DNA from: Hyphomicrobiales bacterium
GTDB lineage: Bacteria; Pseudomonadota; Alphaproteobacteria; Rhizobiales; JACESI01
Direction: 5' to 3'
Assembly: GCA_039989895.1 (NCBI GenBank)
Contig: JBDXGY010000006.1
Location: 124,001 to 188,000, forward strand
Length of the DNA: 64,000 bases
Position numbers and translations under genes: made by a program. The notes under the pieces were generated by a model, which saw only the letters and a list, made by a program, of their open reading frames with translations, was not told the DNA's origin and ran no database searches. Positions 45,812-54,529 of the stretch are shown here, one piece after another (within the stretch, counting starts at the first letter, position 1; every line of letters starts with the position of its first letter).

Positions 45812-46969
45812 TCAAAACAAGGACATTTGGGAGCCTGGTAAAACGGGCGGTGTGAATAGGTCGGTGCGCAAAGCTTCTTTGCGGGGATTCATACCGAGCC
45901 TTTTTGCAGCAAGACGTATTCGCTTTGCTATTTGGTCGGCATAAACCCCTCTACCTCGCATGCGCTGCCCCCATGCCATATCATAGTCTTTTCCGCCACG
46001 CATAGAGCGTAGCAGCGAGAGAACATGGCGATAACGATCGGGGTAATATTCAAGCAACCACTGTTTGAAAATTTCCGAGACCTCGAGAGGAAGGCGCAAA
46101 ATGACATAGCCGGCATCGCGGGCACCGTGATCAAATGCCGCGCTCAAAATGGCTTCTATCTCGCTGTCATTAAGGGCGGGAATGATGGGGGCAGCCATAA
46201 CAGAAGTGGGGATGCCTGCGTCACTCAATTGGCGCATAGCATCAAGCCGCTTTTGCGGTGTTGATGCGCGCGGTTCCATGGCGCGGGCGAGTTTTCTATC
46301 AAGCGTTGTCACTGATAAAGCAACCCGCACAAGGCCGCGTTTTGCCATAGAAGACAGAATATCAATATCACGTACCACCAGCGCGGATTTGGTGACGATA
46401 CCGACAGGATGATTCGTGCGATCAAGAACTTCCAAAATCTGCCGCGTAATCAGATGTTGACGCTCAATAGGCTGGTAGGGGTCCGTATTGGTGCCAATCG
46501 CAATAACGCGTGGCTTATAATTCGGTGCGGCCAGCTCTTGCTCCAAAAGACGTGCCGCAGTGGGCTTAGCAAACAAGTGCGTTTCAAAATCTAATCCAGG
46601 CGACAGTCCCATATAGGCGTGAGAGGGGCGGGCAAAACAATAAGAACAACCATGCTCACAGCCGCGATAGGCGTTTATTGAACGGTCAAAGGAAATATCA
46701 GGAGACTGGTTGCGGGTGATGATTGTTTTTGGAGTTTCAAGCGCAACAGTGGTCTTGAGAGGGGGTAACTCATCGGTGTCCCATCCATCATCAAAGGCCT
46801 CACGGCTTTCTGGTTCAAAGCGTCCGGATTTGTTGCTTTGCGCGCCGCGGCCGCGCTCTTTGCGGGCTAAGGGTGGCATGGCGTGGGGGCTTTGTGCGAG
46901 AGCATCAAGATCAAAGCGCACGCCAATCCATGTTTCTTCAGTATCAAAATGATCTGGAATGTCACCCAT
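45812..46969 (-). CDS. PA0069-family radical SAM protein (SplB-like)
   Basis: Radical SAM enzyme of 385 residues. The 4Fe-4S motif C-x3-C-x2-C is in GCEHGCSYCFARPSHAYMG near residue 105, followed by IGTNTDPYQPIERQ, TRQILEVLDRTNHPVGIVTKS and VALSVTTLDRKLARAMEP, the set that defines the PA0069 group, distant relatives of spore photoproduct lyase. The reaction is unknown. The N-terminal 70 residues (RKERGRGAQSNKSGRFEPESREAFDDGW) are conserved in this group. A GTTC-N7-GTTC element lies 56-70 bp upstream, suggesting LexA control and so a link to DNA damage. rnhB lies downstream on the same strand. Confidence 0.9.
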   Translation of the reverse strand: MGDIPDHFDTEETWIGVRFDLDALAQSPHAMPPLARKERGRGAQSNKSGRFEPESREAFDDGWDTDELPPLKTTVALETPKTIITRNQSPDISFDRSINAYRGCEHGCSYCFARPSHAYMGLSPGLDFETHLFAKPTAARLLEQELAAPNYKPRVIAIGTNTDPYQPIERQHLITRQILEVLDRTNHPVGIVTKSALVVRDIDILSSMAKRGLVRVALSVTTLDRKLARAMEPRASTPQKRLDAMRQLSDAGIPTSVMAAPIIPALNDSEIEAILSAAFDHGARDAGYVILRLPLEVSEIFKQWLLEYYPDRYRHVLSLLRSMRGGKDYDMAWGQRMRGRGVYADQIAKRIRLAAKRLGMNPRKEALRTDLFTPPVLPGSQMSLF

Positions 46970-47024
46970 ATCGACAGCGCCCTTGTTCTTATGGTTCGTG
47001 AATCTATTCCTATTTTATAATCAA

Positions 47025-47039
47025 GAACAAATCAAGAAC
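47025..47039 (-). promoter_or_regulatory. LexA-type SOS box (GTTC-N7-GTTC)
   Basis: On the plus strand GAAC at 47025-47028 and GAAC at 47036-47039 are separated by exactly seven bases; on the minus strand this reads GTTC-TTGATTT-GTTC, the alphaproteobacterial LexA operator form. The element is 56-70 bp upstream of the radical SAM start and overlaps a possible -35 region (TTGTTC) with a TAAAAT -10 eighteen bases on. A second, non-standard pair GTTC-N5-GTTC lies at 46985-46997 on the plus strand. Confidence 0.65.
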
Positions 47040-47070
47040 AAATTAAGGGGTGTCAAAAATATAGAATAAT

Positions 47071-47628
47071 TTACTTGCCCTGAAGTTTTCCTCGTTTCAG
47101 GTGCTCATCAAGGCGTGGCATGATTTCAACGAAGTTGCAGGGCATATGTCGATAGTCGAGTTGTAGCGATAAAATCCCGTCCCATGCATCTTTGCAGGCG
47201 CCGGTTGAGCCGGGGACAGCAAAGACAAAGGTGGTCTTTATAATGCCAGCAGTAGCGCGTGACTGGATGGTGGAGGTGCCGATCTTATCATAAGACTGTC
47301 GATGAAAGATTGTAGAAAAACCATCCATCCGTTTTTCAAATAAAGGCTCTAGCGCATCAGGCGTTATGTCGCGCCCGGTAAATCCTGTGCCGCCGGTGGT
47401 AATCACCACATCAATTGAATCGGTTTCAACCCATGCGTTAACCTGTGCGCGAATGGCATCCACATCGTCCGTGACAATTGCGCGATCTATGAGCTTATGT
47501 CCCGCTTTCTCGGCCCGCGCGCATAATGTATCGCCTGAGCGATCATCAGCTAGTGTGCGGGTATCTGAAACCGTCAAAATAGCAATGCCCACAGGGATAA
47601 AGGGGCGTGATTCATCAATTCTGGACAT
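47071..47628 (-). CDS. moaB: Molybdenum cofactor biosynthesis protein B
   Basis: MoaB/MogA-fold protein of 185 residues in molybdopterin synthesis, thought to adenylylate molybdopterin before Mo insertion. Signs: IAILTVSDTRTLADDRSGDTLC, DVVITTGGTGFTGRDITPDAL, EGF-type FEKRMDGFSTIFHRQSYDKIGTSTIQSRATAG, VFAVPGSTGACKDAWDGIL. Length is normal. It is divergent from the aquaporin gene. Other moa/moe genes are not in the window. Confidence 0.94.
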   Translation of the reverse strand: MSRIDESRPFIPVGIAILTVSDTRTLADDRSGDTLCARAEKAGHKLIDRAIVTDDVDAIRAQVNAWVETDSIDVVITTGGTGFTGRDITPDALEPLFEKRMDGFSTIFHRQSYDKIGTSTIQSRATAGIIKTTFVFAVPGSTGACKDAWDGILSLQLDYRHMPCNFVEIMPRLDEHLKRGKLQGK

Positions 47629-47740
47629 TCATTTTCCTCTGTTTACGCGACTATCAATTCGTGCAGACTGTCTTCTTACTGTCATATGTCAATTTTATGC
47701 GATGTTCTTTATATTGTTGGTCATATGTTAGGGGGTAGAA

Positions 47741-48403
47741 ATGACATTAACACAAAAACTATTTGCAGAAATGGTTGGAACAGCCTTTTTACTCGCAACC
47801 GTCATCGGCTCCGGCATTATGGCAGAAGCGCTGTCGGGTGGTAATGTCGCAATCGCGCTTTTGGGCAATACGATACCAACCGGTGCTATTTTATATGTGT
47901 TGATTACAATGTTTGGACCCATATCAGGGGCGCATTTTAATCCAGTTGTGACCTTGGCGTTTCGCTTTTATGGCACCATGACGACGCGAGAAGCTGGTCT
48001 GTTTATCCTGGTTCAAATCATCGGCGGATTAATAGGCATGATGGCGGCGCATTTCATGTTTGAACTAGACATTGTGCAGTTTTCTGAAAAAGCGCGTACC
48101 GGTGAGGCGCAGTGGGGAGCTGAGGTGATTGCGACGCTTGGCTTGCTTCTCACCATATTTGGCACAATCAAAGCGCGGGTTGATGCGGTGCCAGCGGCGG
48201 TCGGTCTTTATATCACAGCCGCCTATTGGTTTACTGCATCAACATCTTTCGCTAATCCCGCTGTCACCATTGCACGCTCATTTACGAATACTTTTGCGGG
48301 TATCAACCCCTCTCATATGCTGGGCTTTATCTTGGCTCAATGTGTGGGTCTGTTGATCGCGGTTTTATTTATAAAAATTTTGGCGTGGGAGCCTTCGCGT
48401 TAG
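47741..48403 (+). CDS. Aquaporin / MIP family channel
   Basis: Membrane channel of 220 residues with six TM helices. The two half-helix motifs are GAHFNPVVTLAF, with NPV in place of the usual NPA, and SFANPAVTIARSF, with the normal NPA and the pore Arg five residues after. MIP channels pass water, glycerol or metalloid acids. Related short MIPs with an altered first NPA occur in arsenic loci of rhizobia, but no ars genes are near, so the solute is unknown. ATG follows AGGGGG. It overlaps the end of the convergent ispE by four bases. glpK is 13 kb away. Confidence 0.9.
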   Translation: MTLTQKLFAEMVGTAFLLATVIGSGIMAEALSGGNVAIALLGNTIPTGAILYVLITMFGPISGAHFNPVVTLAFRFYGTMTTREAGLFILVQIIGGLIGMMAAHFMFELDIVQFSEKARTGEAQWGAEVIATLGLLLTIFGTIKARVDAVPAAVGLYITAAYWFTASTSFANPAVTIARSFTNTFAGINPSHMLGFILAQCVGLLIAVLFIKILAWEPSR

Positions 48404-49263
48404 CACAAGGGCGAAGCCATAACCCACCAGTTTGGCTGTTCAGTTTTAAGTTGTGTCGCCGCTTCATGTGCCTCTGATTCACTCTCAAACAGGCCAAAAC
48501 ATGTGGCGCCCGAACCCGACATCCGATGCAGCTGGGCGCCTTTTAGATGCGCGATTGCATCGAGGCATTCTTTGATTTCGGGGCAAAGCTTGGCCGCTGT
48601 GCTTTCAAGGTCATTGCGGTTTTGTTGCAACCAATCAAAAATATCGGATGCGATCAACCAACCTTCTGCGGGATAGTTGCTGAGGGCAGGATTATTTTTA
48701 TCGTGAAGCGCCTTGAAGATTGCAGGCGTGGACACACCAACACCTGGGTTCACAAGCACGATATATAATTGTGGCAGTGTTGGTATGTCGCTGATCTCTT
48801 CTCCTATGCCACGCATACGAACGGCTTTTGTGTTCATACAAACGGGCACATCTGCACCAAGCGACAAGATTTGTTCTTTTGATGGGTGGGGTAGATCAAG
48901 TAGTTTGCCAACCGCTGCAAGGGTGGCCGCCGCATCAGCTGACCCACCACCAATACCGGAGGCAACCGGCAAGTTTTTTGTCAAACTGATATCAAGCGCT
49001 GGTAGATCATCACCGAATAAACGCACCGCTTGTAAAACAAGGTTTTCTGGTCCCGTTTCAAGCCCTTTGGCAAACGGGCCGCTAATGGTCAATTGGTGAT
49101 CATCGCTCGCGCGATTATCTGCTTTTTCTACGCGGATTTCGTCACCGTTATTGGTAAAAGCCACGAGGCTGTCTAGCAGGTGGTATCCATCACTGCGTTG
49201 ACCAACAATATGAAGGGCAAGATTGATTTTGGCTTTAGCTACGCGTGTTACGGCCGAAGTCAT
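48400..49263 (-). CDS. ispE: 4-diphosphocytidyl-2-C-methyl-D-erythritol kinase
   Basis: GHMP-family kinase of 287 residues that phosphorylates CDP-ME in the MEP isoprenoid pathway. The N terminus AKAKINLALHIVGQRSDGYHLLDSLVAF has the substrate Lys and Asp region; the ATP loop is NLPVASGIGGGSADAAATL; the C-terminal GHMP motif is MSGSGATCFGLF. It shares the pathway with ispH (16 kb) and sits in a minus-strand run with a TPR protein and a polyprenyl synthase, which uses the pathway's products. Confidence 0.95.
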   Translation of the reverse strand: MTSAVTRVAKAKINLALHIVGQRSDGYHLLDSLVAFTNNGDEIRVEKADNRASDDHQLTISGPFAKGLETGPENLVLQAVRLFGDDLPALDISLTKNLPVASGIGGGSADAAATLAAVGKLLDLPHPSKEQILSLGADVPVCMNTKAVRMRGIGEEISDIPTLPQLYIVLVNPGVGVSTPAIFKALHDKNNPALSNYPAEGWLIASDIFDWLQQNRNDLESTAAKLCPEIKECLDAIAHLKGAQLHRMSGSGATCFGLFESESEAHEAATQLKTEQPNWWVMASPLC

Positions 49264-49284
49264 GTGAGGTTTTCAAGAGACCGA

Positions 49285-51030
49285 TTAGCCATCTTTGTCT
49301 TCAATATAACCGGTTTCGATTTTCTTGACTATTTTCTCAAGGTTATCAGGCTCTGGATCAAGATCTCTAGCATGACTCCACTGGAAAACGGCCTCTAATT
49401 TGCGTCCCACATGCCAATAGGCATCACCCAGATGATCGTTCAAAATCGGGTCCTGCGGACGCAATTCAACGGCACGTTCAAGGTGCAGGACGGCATTGTC
49501 AAAATCTTGGAGCTTGAAATATGCCCAGCCAAGACTGTCGATGATAAAGGCATCATTCGGTCGTAATCGCACAGCGGCTTTAATCATGCCGATTGCTTCA
49601 TCATAATTAAGACCCATGTCGATGAACGAATAGCCAAGATAATTGAGAACCTGCGGTTCGTCCGGCGATAATTTAAGAGCTTGTCTAAAATCAGCCTCAG
49701 CCTCTTTCCAGCGTTTTGTCCTTTCATTTGCAATCCCGCGCGAATAGTAAAGCCCCCAGTTTTGAGGTTGTGGGTTAGTATCAATTTGCTTGATTGCGCG
49801 CGTATAAACATTACGCGCTTCTTCATACAGCTCATGCGAGCGCAATATGTTGCCGTAAGAATTGATGGCAGCCAGATTGTCAGGTTGCTCATTAATTAGA
49901 TCCAGCATAATGCTGCGCGCTTCTTCTAGCTTCTCAATCGAATTGTAAGCAAAAGCAGATCGAATAATGGCATTGGTTTTATGGACTGATGTGCTGCTTA
50001 TCGCCTCATAGTTATCTATAGCACTTTGATAGCGCATATCAGCTTCAAGCAATTCGCTTAGAGCCAACCTCGGCAGAGCATTTTCAGGATCAAGATAGGC
50101 TGCAAGATTAAGATAGACATAGGAGATTTCTTCTCCCCCTTCACGGCCAATAGCAGAGCCAAGCCCGAAAAGGACTTCCATCGCTCCTTGCAGCGTCGTC
50201 ATAACCAACCGTTTGGGTTTTTTGCCTTCAGCGATATTGCTGTTAAGTTCTTCAAGGCTAGGTCGATTGATAATGCGGTTGGTTAGCTGTTTGACGAGCT
50301 CGGTGCCTTCTTCTTCCATACCATTGCGCAACTGAAAACGGGCATAGGCTTCTGCTGTGCGTAGAACATTTGGATCGGCTTGATGTGCGGCTTTTAGATG
50401 CTTGGCAGCAACATCAGTTTTCCCGCCAGCTTGAGCAATGAGGCCGGCATGATAGAGCCTGAATGTTTCATACCATTCAGGGCCCTCTAATTTGTCGAGT
50501 GATTCGAGAGCTTCATCATAATTCTTATCGCCAGCGAGTGTCCAAGCATAGAGCAAAGCACCGGTTAAACGAGCCAGCGGGCCTTCTAGAATTTGACTAA
50601 ACTCTTTAGCCGCCTTTTTGAATGATTTTTCTTTAAGAGCAATCGTGCCAAGGGCCATACGGGCAAAGCGATTTTGCGGGTTTTGCTCAAGAATGCTGCC
50701 AGTGAATTTTGTTGAACCGTCAATGTCACCATCAGCAAGCTTGAGAATAAACGCTCGTTCAACCAGGGCCACATTGTCGGGGTCTGCCTCAAGAGCGCGG
50801 TCATAATAAAGAGCAGCAGCGCCAAGGTCGCGTGAATTATTAGCAGTGAGAGCTGCCAGATAACTACCAGACAAGGAAAGTGGATAATCGCGCTCGGTTA
50901 AATCTTCAATGAGTTCCGTATTCGCCTGCGCATAGATTGTGCTGCCCGTCATAACTCCCGCAAGAAGCAATGCACTAAGTGCAGTTTTGCTGGCAAAATT
51001 GGAAAGCCTAAGCGCTAAATGTATAGTCAT
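49285..51030 (-). CDS. Exported tetratricopeptide-repeat protein
   Basis: Protein of 581 residues with a signal peptide (about 1-38, ending IYAQA) and TPR helices along nearly the whole length; the clearest units are the last ones (WGLYYSRGIANERTKRWKEAE, PQVLNYLGYSFIDMG, AFIIDSLGWAYFKLQDFDNA, PILNDHLGDAYWHVGRKLEA). The frame opens at 51087, but ATG 51030 gives a good signal peptide. Homologues lie between ispE and the polyprenyl synthase gene in many Rhizobiales; their function is not known. A periplasmic scaffold role is plausible from the repeats alone. Confidence 0.88.
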   Translation of the reverse strand: MTIHLALRLSNFASKTALSALLLAGVMTGSTIYAQANTELIEDLTERDYPLSLSGSYLAALTANNSRDLGAAALYYDRALEADPDNVALVERAFILKLADGDIDGSTKFTGSILEQNPQNRFARMALGTIALKEKSFKKAAKEFSQILEGPLARLTGALLYAWTLAGDKNYDEALESLDKLEGPEWYETFRLYHAGLIAQAGGKTDVAAKHLKAAHQADPNVLRTAEAYARFQLRNGMEEEGTELVKQLTNRIINRPSLEELNSNIAEGKKPKRLVMTTLQGAMEVLFGLGSAIGREGGEEISYVYLNLAAYLDPENALPRLALSELLEADMRYQSAIDNYEAISSTSVHKTNAIIRSAFAYNSIEKLEEARSIMLDLINEQPDNLAAINSYGNILRSHELYEEARNVYTRAIKQIDTNPQPQNWGLYYSRGIANERTKRWKEAEADFRQALKLSPDEPQVLNYLGYSFIDMGLNYDEAIGMIKAAVRLRPNDAFIIDSLGWAYFKLQDFDNAVLHLERAVELRPQDPILNDHLGDAYWHVGRKLEAVFQWSHARDLDPEPDNLEKIVKKIETGYIEDKDG

Positions 51031-51171
51031 AAATCCACCTATTTCGACGTTATTGAATAACATGGCGTTTATGCCACATGTTTTCAATCTTTAGTTGATG
51101 GAAAATAGCCGTTTTATTCAGCCAATTTAAGTCTTGTTAAATAAAACTTTAAGTGAGGTGTGAGTTATCGG

Positions 51172-52188
51172 TCAATAAGCACGGCTGATGCAAAAATCAA
51201 CGGCTTCCAGCAATGCGGTTTTATGAGCAGTATCAGGGAAGGGCGCGAGAGCATCGCGTGCGATAGCACCATAATGATGTGCGCGGTCCAGCGTGTCTGA
51301 TATTGTACCATAAGAGTTCATAAGCTCGATGGCGCGTTCAAGGTCTCCCTCTTGAATATCGCCTTCTTCCATCGCACGGCGCCAGAACTCGCGTTCTTCG
51401 TCTGTACCACGGCGATAGGCAAGCACCACCGGCAATGTGATTTTTCCCTCGCGGAAATCATCGCCGATATCTTTGCCCAGTAGTTTAGAGTTGCCACCAT
51501 AATCAAGCGCATCGTCGATCATCTGGAAAGCTAGGCCAAGGTTGGTTCCATAAGAACGAAACGCCGCTTGGTCATCACTGCTGCCATTGGCAACTACAGG
51601 GCCGACTTCGGCTGCCGCAGAAAATAGTGCGGCTGTTTTGGCGCGAATAACAGCTAGATATTCGTCCTCGGTTGTTGCCATGTTTTTAGCCGCAGAAAGC
51701 TGCAACACTTCGCCTTCAGCAATCACGGTTGAGGCGGTGGAGAGTATGTCCAACGCTTCCATCGATCCGACTTCCACCATCATGCGGAAGGCTTGGCCCA
51801 AAAGATAGTCGCCAACGAGCACACTAGCCTGATTGCCCCACAACATACGCGCTGCGAGTTTGCCGCGTCGCATATCGCTTTCATCGACCACGTCATCGTG
51901 CAGGAGGGTTGCCGTGTGCATGAATTCAACACTGGCTGCGAGCTTCACATGGCCGTCACCTTCATAGCCACACATTTGAGCGGCGGCGATAGTGAGCATT
52001 GGGCGTAGACGTTTGCCGCCTGATGAAATCAAATGTCGTGCAATTTCGGGAATAAGCTCTACATGAGAACCGGCTTTGGACAGGATCAGCGTGTTGACAT
52101 TTTCCATGTCATCACGAACCAAACCAATCAAGGCATCTATTGATGCTTTCTTTTTACCTGCATCTTCAAGGGAAACAACAACACCCAA
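51172..52188 (-). CDS. ispB: Long-chain polyprenyl diphosphate synthase
   Basis: Trans-prenyltransferase of 338 residues that makes the octa- or decaprenyl side chain of ubiquinone. First Asp-rich motif: TATLLHDDVVDESDMRRG; second: FQMIDDALDYGG; GKRLRPMLTIAAAQM and DIGDDFREGKITLPVVLAYRRG also fit. In ubiquinone-10 organisms, as most Hyphomicrobiales are, the product would be decaprenyl; this is not readable from sequence. It is divergent from the DUF2007/methyltransferase pair. Confidence 0.94.
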   Translation of the reverse strand: MGVVVSLEDAGKKKASIDALIGLVRDDMENVNTLILSKAGSHVELIPEIARHLISSGGKRLRPMLTIAAAQMCGYEGDGHVKLAASVEFMHTATLLHDDVVDESDMRRGKLAARMLWGNQASVLVGDYLLGQAFRMMVEVGSMEALDILSTASTVIAEGEVLQLSAAKNMATTEDEYLAVIRAKTAALFSAAAEVGPVVANGSSDDQAAFRSYGTNLGLAFQMIDDALDYGGNSKLLGKDIGDDFREGKITLPVVLAYRRGTDEEREFWRRAMEEGDIQEGDLERAIELMNSYGTISDTLDRAHHYGAIARDALAPFPDTAHKTALLEAVDFCISRAY

Positions 52189-52324
52189 CTTGGCGCTCCT
52201 TCAATCAATGTTTGACACACCATAGTGATCTCAAGTCACCTCGGCAAGTAAGACTTGGGTGGACAAGCGATGAGAATTTATTCAATAAATGGAGAAATGA
52301 AGGCCATAATCCAGTGAGGAATGC

Positions 52325-52552
52325 GTGGAAGCACTATTGAAAACGAACAATCCGGCGGTCATTTCGTTTGTCGAAGCTTTATTATCAGAAGCGAACATCG
52401 ATTATTTGATGCTTGATCAGCACATGAGCATTGTCGAGGGATCATTGGGCATTATTCCGCGCCGCATCTTGGTGCAAGAAGCAATGATTCCGCGCGCCCG
52501 CCAAATTCTGACGGATGCAGACCTCGGGCATGAGCTTGAGCCTGAGGTATGA
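52325..52552 (+). CDS. DUF2007 family small protein
   Basis: Protein of 75 residues starting at GTG 52325. It has the DUF2007 pattern: a start on LKTNNPAVISFVEALLSEANIDYLMLDQHMS, then GIIPRRILVQEAMIPRARQIL. The family is a small ferredoxin-like fold of unknown role, called a putative signal-transducing protein in databases. Its TGA overlaps the ATG of the methyltransferase gene by four bases (ATGA), so the two are translated together. Confidence 0.85.
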   Translation: MEALLKTNNPAVISFVEALLSEANIDYLMLDQHMSIVEGSLGIIPRRILVQEAMIPRARQILTDADLGHELEPEV

Positions 52553-53343
52553 TAGATGAAGTGCAGGAAAATGCTGCGCGCCATCACTTATTGGATGGCA
52601 AAGTGATTCTACATCAAGATGCGGGTGGTGCTCATCGTGCGGGGCTTGATGCAGTTATGCTTGCGGCCAGTGTCTCAATGAAGGCGCGCCATGTCGTTGA
52701 TTTGGGCGCAGGTGTTGGATCAGCTGGTCTTTGTGTTGCCGCCCGCCTTCCCAATGTAAGAATCACACTTATTGAGAATAACCCCGCAACGCTCATTTTA
52801 GCTCGCAAAACGTTAGAAGATACTGATAATGCAAGCTTTTCAAGCCGCGTCACCCTTCTTGATGCTGATGTAACATTGCGTGGCAAGCATCGCGCGGATG
52901 CCGGGTTGACTGAAAATATGGCTGATTACGTGATCATGAATCCACCCTATTGGGACGATGAAAAGGTGCGACACTCTCCTAATGATGATAGAGTATCGGC
53001 TCATATTTTGGGTGAAGGCGGGCTTACTCCTTGGTTTAAAACCGCGAGTGCTATTTTAAAAAAGAACGGCTGTATATCGATCATCTTTCCTGCTGGGCGT
53101 CTTGATGTATTGCTCGATCAAATGAAAGGACGCTTTGGTGGTATTGAGGTATATCCGCTTTATAAAGGAGACAATGAAGCGGCCAGCCGCGTTATTGTGA
53201 GGGGCATTAAGGCAAGCCGCGCTGGCTTGAAAATTCTGCCTGGCCTCATTCTCCATGAAGAAAAAACCGAAGGCACAACACGCCGAGAATGGACAACACG
53301 TGCAAATGCTGTCTTGAAAGGCGAAGCATCTCTGTTCATATAG
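52549..53343 (+). CDS. TrmN6-like N6-adenine methyltransferase
   Basis: SAM-dependent methyltransferase of 264 residues. Motif I is VVDLGAGVGSAGLCVAARLP; the catalytic NPPY is in DYVIMNPPYWDD near residue 128; the N-terminal FLDGKVxLxQ...GHRAGxDAVLLA pattern of tRNA1(Val) A37 N6-methyltransferases is seen as DGKVILHQDAGGAHRAGLDA. The tRNA target is inferred from this resemblance. It overlaps the DUF2007 stop and precedes the S49 peptidase gene by 23 bp. Confidence 0.88.
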   Translation: MIDEVQENAARHHLLDGKVILHQDAGGAHRAGLDAVMLAASVSMKARHVVDLGAGVGSAGLCVAARLPNVRITLIENNPATLILARKTLEDTDNASFSSRVTLLDADVTLRGKHRADAGLTENMADYVIMNPPYWDDEKVRHSPNDDRVSAHILGEGGLTPWFKTASAILKKNGCISIIFPAGRLDVLLDQMKGRFGGIEVYPLYKGDNEAASRVIVRGIKASRAGLKILPGLILHEEKTEGTTRREWTTRANAVLKGEASLFI

Positions 53344-53366
53344 CTCACAGATAGTATTCCAACCGA

Positions 53367-54251
53367 ATGAAAGCACTCATGGCTCTTTTTGATATCATCC
53401 GCCCTATTTTACCGAAAAAATTTCGTGAAAAACCAGTCATTATCCCGACAGTCAGATTATCGGGACCGATTGCGTATTCGCAGGGCTATAAACCAAGTCT
53501 ATCGATTGCAACGGCAGCCGGCCCTTTGAAAAAAGCCTTCAGCATAAAAGACGCACCCGCTGTTGCCATTGTGGTCAATTCACCGGGCGGTTCTCCTGTT
53601 CAATCGAATTTGATTTTCAAACGCATTCGGGCGCTTGCTGAAGAGAATGAGAAAAAGGTTATTGTCGCCGTTGAAGATGTGGCGGCCTCTGGCGGTTATA
53701 TGATTGCGGTTGCAGGCGATGAGATAATCGCTGATCGTTCCTCCATCGTTGGCTCAATTGGTGTTATTTCAGCGGGCTTTGGCTTTACTGGTTTAATCGA
53801 GAAACTCGGTGTTGATCGGCGTGTTTATACTGCTGGAAAAAACAAGATGATCCTCGATCCTTTTCAGCCAGAGAAAAAAGCCGATATTCAATATTTGAAA
53901 GATCTCCAGCTGGAAATCCACGAGATGTTTGTTGATCTCGTGAAGTCGCGGCGTGGTGATGTGCTCTCCGGTGATGAGAATGAAGTGTTCTCTGGTCGTT
54001 TTTGGACCGGTGAGACAGGTCAATCACTTGGTCTTGTCGATCGCATTGGTGATCTGCGCTCCTATGTAAAAGAGCGTTACGGTGAAAAAGCAGAACTAAA
54101 AACGATAGGCAGCGGCGGTGGATTGCTGCGACGTCCTCCAGCAGCAGGCGTTGCAAGCGACATGAATCTCGATTCCATCGGTGCCGGTTTTGCTGATCAG
54201 ATTATCACTCAAGCAGAAGAGCGTGCCCTCTGGTCGCGTTATGGTCTTTAA
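53367..54251 (+). CDS. S49 family signal peptide peptidase (SppA/SohB-like)
   Basis: Serine-lysine peptidase of 294 residues. The nucleophile Ser is in VAVEDVAASGGYMIAVAGDEI near residue 110, after the oxyanion-region VVNSPGGSPVQSNLI; SIVGSIGVISAGFGF follows, and the general-base Lys is probably in RRVYTAGKNKMILDPF. There is no clear signal peptide or long TM segment at the N terminus (a weak amphipathic stretch at 3-15), so it may be peripheral to the inner membrane. The family cleaves leftover signal peptides. Two bases before the next small gene. Confidence 0.92.
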   Translation: MKALMALFDIIRPILPKKFREKPVIIPTVRLSGPIAYSQGYKPSLSIATAAGPLKKAFSIKDAPAVAIVVNSPGGSPVQSNLIFKRIRALAEENEKKVIVAVEDVAASGGYMIAVAGDEIIADRSSIVGSIGVISAGFGFTGLIEKLGVDRRVYTAGKNKMILDPFQPEKKADIQYLKDLQLEIHEMFVDLVKSRRGDVLSGDENEVFSGRFWTGETGQSLGLVDRIGDLRSYVKERYGEKAELKTIGSGGGLLRRPPAAGVASDMNLDSIGAGFADQIITQAEERALWSRYGL

Positions 54252-54253
54252 TC

Positions 54254-54457
54254 ATGTTTTATTTCATTGCCTTCGTCCTTGCGGCGGCGGTTGCTTTTTA
54301 TGCCTATTCCAAGTTGCGAGAAGAGCTTGCAAAGCTTGAAGCAGAGGATCAAAAAGCCGCGAAAACGGTGCGCGCAAAAGTGAAAAAAAAGGGTGAAGGT
54401 GTGGAGACGCTAAAAAAAGATCCGAAAACGGGCGTTTATCGCATTGATGACGAATAA
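54254..54457 (+). CDS. Small membrane protein of unknown function
   Basis: Protein of 67 residues: one N-terminal TM helix (about 2-18) followed by a charged amphipathic helix (SKLREELAKLEAEDQKAAKT) and a basic tail ending in the DPKTGVYRIDDE pattern. It starts two bases after the S49 peptidase stop, so it is probably coupled to it. I know of no characterised family. A role as accessory to the peptidase is suggested only by position. Confidence 0.75.
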   Translation: MFYFIAFVLAAAVAFYAYSKLREELAKLEAEDQKAAKTVRAKVKKKGEGVETLKKDPKTGVYRIDDE

Positions 54458-54529
54458 GAGAGCGCTTGCGTTTAATCCAATGCTTATGTTTAACCTTGGT
54501 GATAATAAAAATTGAAGAGACCGAATGTC

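Noticed and set aside
46985-46997. Second GTTC pair (GTTC-N5-GTTC) near the radical SAM start
   Set aside because: Spacing of five does not fit the LexA operator; kept only as a note beside the seven-spaced box.
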